Positions 26,378 to 34,662 are shown, counted from the first letter of the stretch. The stretch: 64,000 nucleotides of DNA from Seleniivibrio woodruffii (GCF_029267515.1 NZ_JAJUIS010000002.1:62001-126000), one strand, 5' to 3'. The notes: a model not told the origin generated them from the letters alone. Translations and numbers: made by a program.

Positions 26378-27037
26378 GTGGAAGAGCTTTCATATCTTGG
26401 CTTTCTGACCCTTGGTTTCTCTGTCGGCTTCGGGCATTGTCTGGGGATGTGCCATCCCTTTGTGCTCTATATTTCAGGTCGTTTCGTGGGCGAAAAGAAG
26501 GGCTATCAGGCGCTTTTTCTGCCTCATATCAAATATAATCTCGGCAGGATAACAACTTACTGCGTTCTTGGTGCTGCTGCCGGACTTGTGGGCAGTATGG
26601 TTCAGGTTGTGGGCAATCTTGCGGGAATACAGAAGGGTGCGGCTATCTTCGCCGGTATCTTTCTGGTGCTGTACGGTATTTTTGCATTTTCAGGCTACAA
26701 TTTCATGAATAAGCTGGAGAGCAAAATAGGGCGGGTGGACGTCGCGGACAAGATTAAGCGTTTTCAGCCTAAAACACCATATCTTACAGGTCTTATTCTG
26801 GGTTTTCTGCCATGCGGACCTTTATACGGCGTAATCATAGCCTCAGCTTCATCTGCGGATGCTTTGCGCGGGCTTCTTTCAATGCTTTTTTTCGGCACGG
26901 GGACTATGGCTGCGCTTCTTGCAGCTTCTGTCTTCGGCAATTTCCTTATGGCGCGAAGAGGTTTTTTTAACGCTCTTTCACTGGTGATAATGGTTGTAAT
27001 GGGGGCTTTTTTTATCTGGTCAGGAATCAGGATGTGA
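26378..27037 (+). CDS. TauE/SafE-like (DsbD_2 / UreH-type) membrane protein
   Basis: 219 residues with six predicted membrane segments. GFGHCLGMCHP in the first segment and LPCGPLYG in the fourth are the conserved Cys motifs of the family found beside ccoI/ccoS in many genomes, where it is thought to take part in copper or thiol handling for oxidase assembly. Start is GTG, 1 base after the preceding stop, with AAAGGA upstream. It ends abutting the convergent ccoI stop. Confidence 0.82.
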   Translation: MEELSYLGFLTLGFSVGFGHCLGMCHPFVLYISGRFVGEKKGYQALFLPHIKYNLGRITTYCVLGAAAGLVGSMVQVVGNLAGIQKGAAIFAGIFLVLYGIFAFSGYNFMNKLESKIGRVDVADKIKRFQPKTPYLTGLILGFLPCGPLYGVIIASASSADALRGLLSMLFFGTGTMAALLAASVFGNFLMARRGFFNALSLVIMVVMGAFFIWSGIRM

Positions 27038-29452
27038 TTATCTGTTGATTCTCAGTGAGTTGAAGACCACCAGCAGACTGCTGACGCTCATCAGGGCGGC
27101 GCTGAAAACCGGATGCACCTTGCCCGTTACAGCCAGAGGTACCATCACTATATTGTAAGAGAACGCCCAGAACAGGTTCTCCTTGATTACCCTCAGAGTT
27201 TTCACAGAAGTTTCGTGCAATGTTGTCAGCATAGGGAGTTCATCCCTCATCAGAACTATGTCGGAGCTTTCTATGGCTATATCTGTGCCCTGACCGATTG
27301 CCACGCCTACGTCCGCGGTTGTAAGAGCCGGAGCGTCGTTTATGCCGTCACCAACCATCACACAAACATTCCTGTCAGACTGATATTTTCTGACTATATC
27401 GGCTTTATCAAAAGGTGTGACATCCGAAACATATTCCAGACCCTCAACGCCGAGCTTCTGGACCAGCTTTTCAGCCGCCGCTCTGTTGTCACCTGTGATT
27501 ATGACAGCTTTCATGCCTTTTCTGCTTATGTATTGAAGTACCTCTGCTGCGTTTTCACGGATGCTGTCAGAAAGCGTTATCATGCCGCCGAATATGCCAT
27601 CTATGCCAACACAGGCGATGGTATGTCCTGTATCTGCGGTTTGCGGAACGGATATGCTATTTTCTGCCATGAACGTTTTAGTACCCACCAGAACATGTTT
27701 GCCGTCAACAAGTCCTTTGACTCCCTTGCCCGGAACTTCAGAAAAATCAGTGACAGGCAGAAAATCGTCTTCGTATGCAGTTGTTATCGCCTTTGCTATG
27801 AGGTGCGTTGAATTCTTTTCAAGTGATGCTGCCAGAGCCAGAACGGTCTTTTTGTCGTCCGCTATGATGCTTTCGACCTTCAGTTCGCCCTTGGTTATGG
27901 TGCCTGTTTTGTCGAACAGGAATACGTCAGCTTTACTGTATCTCTCTATTATATCGCCCGATTTTGCAACAGCGCCCAGTTTGGTGATTTTCGATGTAGC
28001 AATAAGTATCGCCAGAGGGGTTGCAAGTCCCAGAGCGCAGGGGCAGGCTATTACAAGCACGGAAACCGCCGTCATTACGGAAGTCAGCACGTCCCCGCTG
28101 TGCAGATACCAGAATATGAATGTCGCCGCGGCAATTGCCAGTATGGATGGAACAAACCATGCCACTACCTTGTCTGCGACGTTCTGTATGGGCGCTTTTG
28201 AAGACTGCGCATCCTCCACAGCCTGAACTATTTTGGAGAGTGTCGTCGTTGCTCCCACCTGTTCAATCTGAACGACAATACTGCCGTTGATGTTGATGGT
28301 TCCGGCGAACACTTTATCGCCGTGCGACTTATACTTGGGACTGGATTCCCCTGTCAGCATGGATTCGTTTATCTCCGTGCTGCCTTTAACGACATATCCG
28401 TCGGCAGGCACCGAGTCACCCGGCAAAACCTCAAGATATTGTCCGGAGCGTACCTGTTTAACGTGTACCATCACGGATTCGTACTGTTTTTCAGGGTTAA
28501 AATCTTCTATGAGCCTCACCTGAGTTGGCTGGTATGTAAGGAGCTTTGAAACCGCGTTAGAGGTGCGTACCTTCGCTCCGGCTTCAATGTAGCGCCCAAG
28601 AAGGATGAGCGTAATTATGTTCGCAGTTGTGTCGAAATATATCTCTTTGTTCATGAAGAGTGCAAAGATGCTGTAGACATATGCGGTGAACGAACCCAGA
28701 AAGATAAGGGTGTCCATGGTTGTATGTCCTTTGCGTATCGCCTGTAAAGAGCTTTTGATGAAGGGATAGCCCGAATAGAACATTACAGGGGTGCAGAGGA
28801 ACCATGCGATGTATTCGAAAAAGTCTTTGAGTCCCGCGTTGATACCCTGAAAATATCCGGCGTAAAGGGCAACTGTATAAATCATTAACTGCATTGTAAA
28901 AAATGCGGCTATGGAGAAACGGTAGAAATAATCTTTCTTTTCGTTTTCGTATATGGTTTCGACAGATGATTTGCTTATGGGAAGAGGGCAGTAGCCTATG
29001 GACGTTATCCTGTCGATTATCTCGGCAAGGGTTATTTTCCCTTTTTCCCAGCGGATTCGGGCTTTGTGGGTGGCGTAGTTCACGCGAACCGACTCCACCC
29101 CTTCCGCCTTTGATATGTAGGTTTCTATCAGCCAGATACATGCGGCACATCTTATGCCGCTGAGAGCGATGTCCACTTCATAACCTGTGTCTGTCAGCTT
29201 TATGCTGTCGAAGAATAGATCCTCCGACACTTTGACATTGGACACGGCACCCGCTTCCCATTCGCCCTCTCTTTTTGAGTAAAATTTGCCAAGCCCTTCT
29301 GTTTTGAGTATCTTATAAGCACCCGCACAGCCATGGCAGCAAAAGAAGACATCCTGACCGTCAATACGCTCCTGTATTGCCTGGTTTCTGTTGACCTCCT
29401 GCATACAGTGAGAACATTGAACAACCTTCTCACTTATCGTCGTCATCGTCAT
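27038..29452 (-). CDS. ccoI: Cation-transporting P1B ATPase CcoI (copper, cbb3 assembly)
   Basis: About 804 residues. N-terminal Cys-rich domain (CSHC, FCCHGC) typical of CcoI/FixI, then a heavy-metal-associated domain (GIRCAACIWL), eight membrane segments with the CPCAL metal site, DKTGT phosphorylation site, TGES actuator loop and GDGINDAP. It exports or delivers Cu for CuB of cbb3 oxidase. The ORF track starts 26 residues earlier; two ATGs (29452, 29446) fit better, both inside the ccoS 3' end. The start choice between them is open. Confidence 0.92.
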   Translation of the reverse strand: MTMTTISEKVVQCSHCMQEVNRNQAIQERIDGQDVFFCCHGCAGAYKILKTEGLGKFYSKREGEWEAGAVSNVKVSEDLFFDSIKLTDTGYEVDIALSGIRCAACIWLIETYISKAEGVESVRVNYATHKARIRWEKGKITLAEIIDRITSIGYCPLPISKSSVETIYENEKKDYFYRFSIAAFFTMQLMIYTVALYAGYFQGINAGLKDFFEYIAWFLCTPVMFYSGYPFIKSSLQAIRKGHTTMDTLIFLGSFTAYVYSIFALFMNKEIYFDTTANIITLILLGRYIEAGAKVRTSNAVSKLLTYQPTQVRLIEDFNPEKQYESVMVHVKQVRSGQYLEVLPGDSVPADGYVVKGSTEINESMLTGESSPKYKSHGDKVFAGTININGSIVVQIEQVGATTTLSKIVQAVEDAQSSKAPIQNVADKVVAWFVPSILAIAAATFIFWYLHSGDVLTSVMTAVSVLVIACPCALGLATPLAILIATSKITKLGAVAKSGDIIERYSKADVFLFDKTGTITKGELKVESIIADDKKTVLALAASLEKNSTHLIAKAITTAYEDDFLPVTDFSEVPGKGVKGLVDGKHVLVGTKTFMAENSISVPQTADTGHTIACVGIDGIFGGMITLSDSIRENAAEVLQYISRKGMKAVIITGDNRAAAEKLVQKLGVEGLEYVSDVTPFDKADIVRKYQSDRNVCVMVGDGINDAPALTTADVGVAIGQGTDIAIESSDIVLMRDELPMLTTLHETSVKTLRVIKENLFWAFSYNIVMVPLAVTGKVHPVFSAALMSVSSLLVVFNSLRINR

Positions 29453-29579
29453 CCAGCATCCGGTATTTAGGTCCTTCCATGTCTTCAAACTCCCCGCTTT
29501 TGCCTGCCCAAAGAAAAACGGCAAGGACAATCACTCCCAGAATGAGGGAGATGGGGATCATAATGTAGAGTGCGCCCAT
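29430..29579 (-). CDS. ccoS: Cbb3 oxidase maturation protein CcoS
   Basis: Too short for the ORF track: 49 residues, MGALYIMIPISLILG with one membrane segment (IPISLILGVIVLAVFLW), GKSGEFEDMEGPKYRML and an acidic tail DDDDDK. The single membrane segment followed by an F-D-D/E-x-E-G-P-like stretch is the CcoS/FixS pattern. CcoS is needed to insert heme and copper into the oxidase. Starts on the stop of the 28-codon gene (TGATG) and overlaps the ccoI start. Confidence 0.9.
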   Translation of the reverse strand: MGALYIMIPISLILGVIVLAVFLWAGKSGEFEDMEGPKYRMLDDDDDDK

Positions 29580-29665
29580 CAGTTAGCGAATTTCATCGCG
29601 AAAAAGAGGGGGATGCCTATCATAGCGATAAGCGAGACTATCATAACAACTGTTCCGAGTTTCAT
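29579..29665 (-). CDS. 28-residue membrane peptide in the cco cluster
   Basis: ATG at 29665 with a strong AGGAGG encodes MKLGTVVMIVSLIAMIGI..., a single hydrophobic helix ending KFAN, stopping on the ccoS start codon (TGATG). The ribosome site, one-base coupling and clean membrane helix argue that it is translated. I know no named family; it could be a small oxidase or assembly subunit. Confidence 0.65.
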   Translation of the reverse strand: MKLGTVVMIVSLIAMIGIPLFFAMKFAN

Positions 29666-29682
29666 AATAAAAAACCTCCTGC

Positions 29683-30117
29683 TTATTGGTTGATATAAAA
29701 ATTCTTCCTGAGGGCTATTTCGTCCGCTGCTACTTTCGCACGAACCTCAAGAACAAAATTGCCGTAACCGTTTGCGGGAAATTCCGCTTTGTATGAACTG
29801 CCTTCAAGCCTCGGTGTGATATACACCATGTCTCCGTTTGTTGCGGGGCGCTCGACTGCGAACTTTTCATCGGCGAACGCAACTCCTGTCGCGTTTGCGA
29901 TGGCAAATTCTATCGCCACCTTATCGCCGTTTTTAACGGTTCTGATGTTTTCAAGCGCCAGACCGTTGTCCTTTATTATCTTTTCGCATTTGTCATACTC
30001 CAGCCCCGTTTCGTAAGGCTTTTCAGTTACCTTGCCGTCAAAGTATTTGATACCAAGATAAATACTCGGTGCTATGGTAAGAAAAGCCACAAAAATAATC
30101 AAAAGCGATATTTTCAT
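29683..30117 (-). CDS. FixH family protein (CcoH-like)
   Basis: 144 residues: an N-terminal membrane anchor (LLIIFVAFLTIAPSIYLGI) and a periplasmic beta domain; VTEKPYETGLEYDK just after the anchor is the FixH signature. FixH/CcoH is an assembly factor, in some bacteria a stable partner, of cbb3 oxidase. It follows ccoG after a repeat-bearing gap and precedes the 28-residue peptide by 17 bases. Confidence 0.85.
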   Translation of the reverse strand: MKISLLIIFVAFLTIAPSIYLGIKYFDGKVTEKPYETGLEYDKCEKIIKDNGLALENIRTVKNGDKVAIEFAIANATGVAFADEKFAVERPATNGDMVYITPRLEGSSYKAEFPANGYGNFVLEVRAKVAADEIALRKNFYINQ

Positions 30118-30134
30118 TTAAAGCCTCAAAAATT

Positions 30135-30206
30135 CAGACTGCTTCGCCGTTGGTTCGCAGAGACAATATTATGTCATTGCGAGGAACAGAGAGACTCGGC
30201 AATCTG
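30135..30206. repeat. Intergenic repeat, copy 2
   Basis: CAGACTGCTTCGCCG...TTCGCAGAGAC facing GTCATTGCGAGGAACAGAGAGACTCGGCAATCTG; same family as the copies at 25.7 and 31.6 kb. It fills most of the ccoG-fixH gap. Confidence 0.75.
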
Positions 30207-30209
30207 TTT

Positions 30210-31436
30210 TTATTTTATAGTCTTACGTTTTGCCTTTATGGGTCTGCGGAAACTCATCTCACTCTCCTGCGGTTTCATCTCTTTGTCGTCAGGGATGGCG
30301 TGCATTTCTAGTGACAGAATAGGGAATTTTTCCAGTTTTTGCGCAGGAATGAACAGAAATACCGTTTGCTTGCCTGTTTCCGTGGGTTTGACGGTAAACG
30401 GTTTTTCATATTGCAGTTCGTACTCTTCAGTTCCCTTAACATCAAGGGTGAAGGCTATGTCCTTGTCGGAAATATTCTTAACTATAATTTCGTAAGAGTT
30501 GATTATGCGACCGTCTTTCTCTCTTGGCATGAACATCTGGTTAGGCAGAACCTGAAACTCGAATGGTTTCGTAGTTGCCGCCATCCAGATAAAAGCTATG
30601 CCGAATATAAGCGTGATGAATGTGGTTATCATCACGTTCACACGGTAAGGGTTCTTCTGTTTGTCAAACCCGAAAATATAGTGTACTAGGCTGGGATGCT
30701 GCTTTTTCTTCATGACCTTAGCGCAGGCGGTGATGCACTGCCCGCAGTTAATGCAGGCGGAAACAAGTCCTTTGCGGATGTCCAGCCCAACCGGGCAGGT
30801 TTTCACGCAGGCGTTGCATTTTATACATTTGTCCGCCGTGGCAGGGTCAAAAGCCACAATCAGCGTGTTCTTATCGAACATGATGGATTGCAGCTTGGAA
30901 TAGGGACAGATAGTCGTGCAGAACTTATAGCGTACCAGTGTGAAGCTGAGATATGTCAGCACTGTCAGTACAATGCAGAACCACGCCGTGACACTGCCGA
31001 GTGTTCCCCCCGCAAGGTCGCGGAAGAAGTCGTAGGGTGAAACGAAATAGAATACTATAGTAACGCTCGCAATGAGACTAACGAGAAACACAAGTATATG
31101 GTTAAGAACCTTATTGATAAAATTCAGTTTTTTTCTGTCAAAGAACCATGTGAGGTTTATCATCACGGTGTGGGGGCAGAACCAGCCGCACCAGATGCGA
31201 CCGTAAAGCTGTGTTATCAGTATACCGAGGAAAGTAATAAAAAATGTAAATATAAGAAGAATAAAGAAGTTTTCTATCCAAACGGATGCGCCGAAGAAAA
31301 AAAGGCGCATGGAAGGGATGTCAAAGCGCACAGCACTGTGACCGCCAACTATAAGCCAAGGGATTAGAAGGAATAAGGCGGTGTTAAAAAGCCGCACCGC
31401 CCAACGGTATTTTTGCAGATTAATCATCATCGTCAT
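30210..31436 (-). CDS. ccoG: Cytochrome c oxidase accessory protein CcoG
   Basis: About 408 residues, with several membrane segments, WCGWFCPHT, two ferredoxin-type clusters (CIKCNACVKTCPVG and CINCGQCITACAK) and a C-terminal Ig-like periplasmic domain. CcoG/RdxA reduces Cu(II) to Cu(I) during cbb3 assembly. The track start lies 11 residues further upstream; ATGs at 31436, 31430 and 31427 are nearer the family start, all inside the ccoQ 3' end. Confidence 0.93.
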   Translation of the reverse strand: MTMMINLQKYRWAVRLFNTALFLLIPWLIVGGHSAVRFDIPSMRLFFFGASVWIENFFILLIFTFFITFLGILITQLYGRIWCGWFCPHTVMINLTWFFDRKKLNFINKVLNHILVFLVSLIASVTIVFYFVSPYDFFRDLAGGTLGSVTAWFCIVLTVLTYLSFTLVRYKFCTTICPYSKLQSIMFDKNTLIVAFDPATADKCIKCNACVKTCPVGLDIRKGLVSACINCGQCITACAKVMKKKQHPSLVHYIFGFDKQKNPYRVNVMITTFITLIFGIAFIWMAATTKPFEFQVLPNQMFMPREKDGRIINSYEIIVKNISDKDIAFTLDVKGTEEYELQYEKPFTVKPTETGKQTVFLFIPAQKLEKFPILSLEMHAIPDDKEMKPQESEMSFRRPIKAKRKTIK

Positions 31437-31566
31437 CCAGCATTTTGTATTTTGCTTCCTCAACCGCATCTTTTCTCTTTTTTGAATAGTAATAGAAAAT
31501 TATTACGGCGAAGATCACTGTCAGCGACAGTCCGTAGAAAAGAAAGGAGTAAACGCTCCCAATCAT
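31420..31566 (-). CDS. ccoQ: CcoQ/FixQ-like small subunit of cbb3 oxidase
   Basis: Missing from the ORF track: 48 residues, MIGSVYSFLFYGLSLTV, one membrane segment, then YYYSKKRKDAVEEAKYKML and an acidic DDDDD tail. Length, topology and position fit CcoQ, which stabilises the oxidase. AGGAGG lies six bases before the ATG. Its last codons overlap the ccoG start. The tail closely repeats that of CcoS. Confidence 0.8.
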   Translation of the reverse strand: MIGSVYSFLFYGLSLTVIFAVIIFYYYSKKRKDAVEEAKYKMLDDDDD

Positions 31567-31591
31567 AGACAGCCTCCTTGTTTTTTTATGA

Positions 31592-31640
31592 GACTGCTGC
31601 GTCAGTCTTCGCGAGGAGCGCAGCGACGCGGCGATCTCTT
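31592..31640. repeat. Intergenic repeat, copy 3
   Basis: GTCAGTCTTCGCGAGGAGCGCAGCGACGCGGCGATCTC; a single-arm member of the family seen at 25.7 and 30.1 kb, between the FixP_N gene and ccoQ. Confidence 0.75.
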
Positions 31641-31651
31641 TAAGTTAAAAG

Positions 31652-31675
31652 GAAAGGGAGCCTAAGCTCCCTTTC
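31652..31675 (-). terminator. Hairpin between structural and assembly genes of the cco cluster
   Basis: GAAAGGGAGC / GCTCCCTTTC perfect 10-bp stem with a 4-base loop; only CCTTTT follows on the minus strand, so termination is probably partial. Confidence 0.6.
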
Positions 31676-31689
31676 TCGTTATCGATAGG

Positions 31690-31884
31690 TTACTTAGGCT
31701 GAGTCTGCATGGACTCCTGAAGCGCTTTCTCCTGCGACCACCCTGTAAAGGCGGGCGTATAAGCGTATACATAGTATATGCCGAAAACGATGAGTCCGAT
31801 AAAAAGTATCAGCCAGCCAAGGGGAAGTGCGTTTTCGGTGTCTTCCCTTGTGAATTCTTCTAAGTTATCGAATTCCTCTTGCAT
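31690..31884 (-). CDS. Free-standing FixP N-terminal domain peptide (cbb3 oxidase)
   Basis: 64 residues: acidic N-terminus (EEFDNLEEFTRED), NALPLGW, one membrane helix (LILFIGLIVFGIYYVYAY) and a short PAFTGWSQE tail. This is the membrane-anchor domain that normally begins CcoP/FixP, but no heme-binding CxxCH follows; the heme domain appears to be fused to CcoO instead. It lies 18 bases after the CcoO fusion. Confidence 0.82.
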   Translation of the reverse strand: MQEEFDNLEEFTREDTENALPLGWLILFIGLIVFGIYYVYAYTPAFTGWSQEKALQESMQTQPK

Positions 31885-31902
31885 GATTACACCTCTTCCC
31901 TG

Positions 31903-32787
31903 TTATTTAAGGCTGTTGATATAAGAAACAACAGACCATATTTTGTCTTTGCTGAGCTGTCCGGCAAAAGCGGGCATAGCGCCTTCAAGACCGTTTGCAA
32001 CGGTTATGTAGGTGTCTGTGTCAGCGGGTTCGCCTTTGGCATAGTCGGAGATGGATGCACCGATGTTGCCTTCAGCGTTCTGACCGTGGCAGCCTGCACA
32101 TTCAGCTTTGTATATAGCCTGACCTTCCGCTATGGCTTCGGGTTTTCCAGCAAGGGGGTTTGCGGCTTCTATCATTGAAGCGTCAACAACGATAGCCTCT
32201 TTTCTTGCAACGGAAGTACCGATTACCTGCATGTATGCCACAAGAGCGTCAAGCTGTGTTGCGGATGCAAGTGCAGTGGCGTCCTCTTCTGTGTAGGGGA
32301 AGCCGAGCGCTTTCATATGCGCAAGGGTTTCGGGAGCGTTGACAGGCTTGTTTTTCAGCCATGTGTATTTAGGCATGTTCGACTTAGGAAAGAACGCCTG
32401 AGGGTTCTCGAAGTGCTGAATATGCCATTCGTCGGGATATTTGCCGCCGATTCTCGCAAGGTCGGGACCTGTACGTTTTGAACCCCAAAGGAAGGGTCTG
32501 TCATAGGCAAATTCGCCTGCTTTTGAATATTCACCGTATCTCAGCACATCCGCTTTAAGGGGACGAACTGTCTGTGTGTGGCAGTTAACGCAGCCTTCCG
32601 CCTGATAGATGTCTCGTCCTGCAAGCTGCAGAGCCGTGAAAGGCTGAAGGTTTTCGTTTTTCGGGTGCATTCCCGCTGTGAACATGGGAACGAACACTGT
32701 CACAATTGTACCGATAAGTACTGTTACCGCAGCAACAACTGCGAACAGGACGGCTTTGCTGTAAAGTGAGTTTTCGTGATTGCTCAT
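31903..32787 (-). CDS. ccoO: Cbb3 oxidase subunit CcoO fused to a C-terminal cytochrome c domain
   Basis: 294 residues. An N-terminal anchor (about 11-33) and CcoO heme site CVNCH (66-70) with QTVRPL, then after about residue 210 a class I cytochrome c domain with CAGCH (230-234) and a methionine ligand candidate in AMPAFAG. Normal CcoO has one heme c and about 200 residues; the added domain looks like one of the two CcoP heme domains. The subunits would carry two hemes c in total rather than three. Confidence 0.9.
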   Translation of the reverse strand: MSNHENSLYSKAVLFAVVAAVTVLIGTIVTVFVPMFTAGMHPKNENLQPFTALQLAGRDIYQAEGCVNCHTQTVRPLKADVLRYGEYSKAGEFAYDRPFLWGSKRTGPDLARIGGKYPDEWHIQHFENPQAFFPKSNMPKYTWLKNKPVNAPETLAHMKALGFPYTEEDATALASATQLDALVAYMQVIGTSVARKEAIVVDASMIEAANPLAGKPEAIAEGQAIYKAECAGCHGQNAEGNIGASISDYAKGEPADTDTYITVANGLEGAMPAFAGQLSKDKIWSVVSYINSLK

Positions 32788-32798
32788 CGTGTGCCTCC

Positions 32799-34199
32799 CT
32801 ACGCTGCCTGTTTGGCAAGGTCGTTGCCTTTTTTGATTGTCATAAGCACGTTATATACGAAGAACAGCATACCGACAACGAATATCACACCGGCAACGGT
32901 TCTCATCTGCCAGTAGGGATAGTTACGGACCAGTGTCTCCATAAAGGTGTACTGGAGCGAGCCGTCGGCGTTTGTCATCTTCCACATAGCGCCTTGCTGG
33001 ATACCTGTTATCCACATAGTGATGGAGAACATAAGCTGTCCGATAAGGACTATCCAGAAGTGTATGTTGGCAAGTTTCTGGCTGTATATTTCGGTTTTAT
33101 ACATAGCGGGTATCATATAGTAAACTGATGCGCAGATAACCATTGTAACCCAGCCCATTGTTCCCATGTGAACGTGTCCGGGAACCCAGTCTGTATAGTG
33201 GATAAGGGAGCTTATCACCCTTATACCCTGAGAGGGACCCTGAATTGTCTGAAGACCGTAGAAGGTGATTCCAACTATGAAGAATTTTGTCAGATAGTTG
33301 GTTCTCATCTTAGACCAGTCCCTGTCCACAGTGAAGTAGCCGTTTACAACGGAACCCCATGAGGGAGCGATGAGGAACAGTGTGAATGCGATACCCAGAG
33401 TCTGTATCCAGTCGGGAAGGGGAGTGTACACAAGGTGGTGCGCCCCTGTCCAGAGATATGCAAATATCAGTGACCAGAAAGAGATGATGGACAGTCTGTG
33501 GCTGTATATAGGCAGCCCGGTAGACTTGGGAAGGAAATAGTAGAACATTGCAAGTATGGGAGTTGTGAAAAGGAAACCCACTGCGTTGTGTCCGTACCAC
33601 CACTCAACGTTCGCACTGTTTACACCTGCAAAAAGGTGATAAGACTTTGTGAGCGACGCGGGGATCGCAAGGTTGTTAACGATGTACAGAATTGCAACAG
33701 TTATGATCGTCGCAATTACATACCAGAGAGAAACGTACATGTTTTTCTCTTTTCTTGTGAATACGTTGCCGAGAACGTTTATCGCAAACAGTACCCAGAG
33801 GATAACTATCGCGATGTCGATTGGCCACTCGAACTCTGCATATTCAAGAGACTGGTTCATGCCTGCGAAGAGAGAGAGCGTCGCAAGAACCATGCCGACA
33901 TTGAACAGCCAAAGGTGGAAACGCGCCAGTTTCGGAAGAACCAGCGGTCTCTTGGTCAGCCTCATGACGATATAATAGAATATACCGAATTCGGCGCCGA
34001 TTCCGAGCCCGTATGCCAGAACGTTGACGTGAAGGGTTCTGAGCCTGCCATATGAGAAATACTCACCAAAGTTAAGGTTAGCATCCCAAAGCTGGGCAGA
34101 GATGAGAAGACCCATCACAAGCCCGATGACACCCCAAAAGATGGCGGAGAGAACGAATCCCTGTACCGTCTTGTAGTCGTAATGAAACTCGTTGTTCAT
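32799..34199 (-). CDS. ccoN: Cbb3-type cytochrome c oxidase subunit I
   Basis: 466 residues, about twelve membrane segments. Heme and CuB ligand histidines are visible in LHVNVLAYG, WWYGHNAVGF, GAHHLVYTP and DWVPGHVHMG. It reduces oxygen with high affinity and pumps protons. The start lies directly after the Rrf2 gene stop, with AGGAGG inside that gene's 3' end, so regulator and oxidase are one transcript. Confidence 0.96.
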   Translation of the reverse strand: MNNEFHYDYKTVQGFVLSAIFWGVIGLVMGLLISAQLWDANLNFGEYFSYGRLRTLHVNVLAYGLGIGAEFGIFYYIVMRLTKRPLVLPKLARFHLWLFNVGMVLATLSLFAGMNQSLEYAEFEWPIDIAIVILWVLFAINVLGNVFTRKEKNMYVSLWYVIATIITVAILYIVNNLAIPASLTKSYHLFAGVNSANVEWWYGHNAVGFLFTTPILAMFYYFLPKSTGLPIYSHRLSIISFWSLIFAYLWTGAHHLVYTPLPDWIQTLGIAFTLFLIAPSWGSVVNGYFTVDRDWSKMRTNYLTKFFIVGITFYGLQTIQGPSQGIRVISSLIHYTDWVPGHVHMGTMGWVTMVICASVYYMIPAMYKTEIYSQKLANIHFWIVLIGQLMFSITMWITGIQQGAMWKMTNADGSLQYTFMETLVRNYPYWQMRTVAGVIFVVGMLFFVYNVLMTIKKGNDLAKQAA

Positions 34200-34643
34200 T
34201 CAGACCTCCTGCATTGATTTGGATTTTAAAAACAGTTCGTTACCATTAAAAAGAAACTCTTTTATCTTGGCCTCTTTCAGCCTATCCTCTATGTCTTTCT
34301 GGATATTGCTGAAAAGTCTGTTGATCTTGCAGATGGGGAAAAGCTGGCAGGTAGCGTTGTTTGTTGTGCAGGAGTTCACCCTTCCGGTGAATCCCATGCA
34401 GGCGAGTATATCGTACATACTGGCTTCGAGAGTTTTTTCCCCGATGGTCAAACCGCCGTCTTTTCCGGTTTTGGTCACGATAAAACCGCAGTTTTTGAGT
34501 TTGTTGATTATTTTGACAACGATAGGGCGGGAAAGATAGAGTGAGCGGCAGATGTCGTCTGTTTTAACCTGTTTACCGACAGTTGCCAGAAACACGATGA
34601 TCCGTATTGCATAGTCTTCTTCACGCAGTATGAATGAATCCAA
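34200..34643 (-). CDS. Rrf2-family transcriptional regulator with Fe-S cysteines
   Basis: 147 residues. N-terminal winged helix (DYAIRIIVFLA...SRPIVVKIINKLKNCGFI...KDGGLTI) and cysteines C92, C99 and C105, close to the IscR/NsrR cluster ligands. It probably senses oxygen, NO or Fe-S state and controls the cco operon it heads. Start is TTG with GAGAGG upstream; that ribosome site is part of a palindrome that may be its operator. Confidence 0.88.
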   Translation of the reverse strand: MDSFILREEDYAIRIIVFLATVGKQVKTDDICRSLYLSRPIVVKIINKLKNCGFIVTKTGKDGGLTIGEKTLEASMYDILACMGFTGRVNSCTTNNATCQLFPICKINRLFSNIQKDIEDRLKEAKIKEFLFNGNELFLKSKSMQEV

Positions 34644-34648
34644 TTGTA

Positions 34649-34661
34649 TACCTCTCAGGTA
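34649..34661. promoter_or_regulatory. Palindrome overlapping the Rrf2 ribosome site
   Basis: TACCT-CTC-AGGTA, a perfect 5-bp inverted repeat between the putative -10 and the TTG start. It could be the Rrf2 operator, or fold in mRNA to hide the AGAGGT ribosome site. Confidence 0.5.
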
Positions 34662-34662
34662 A

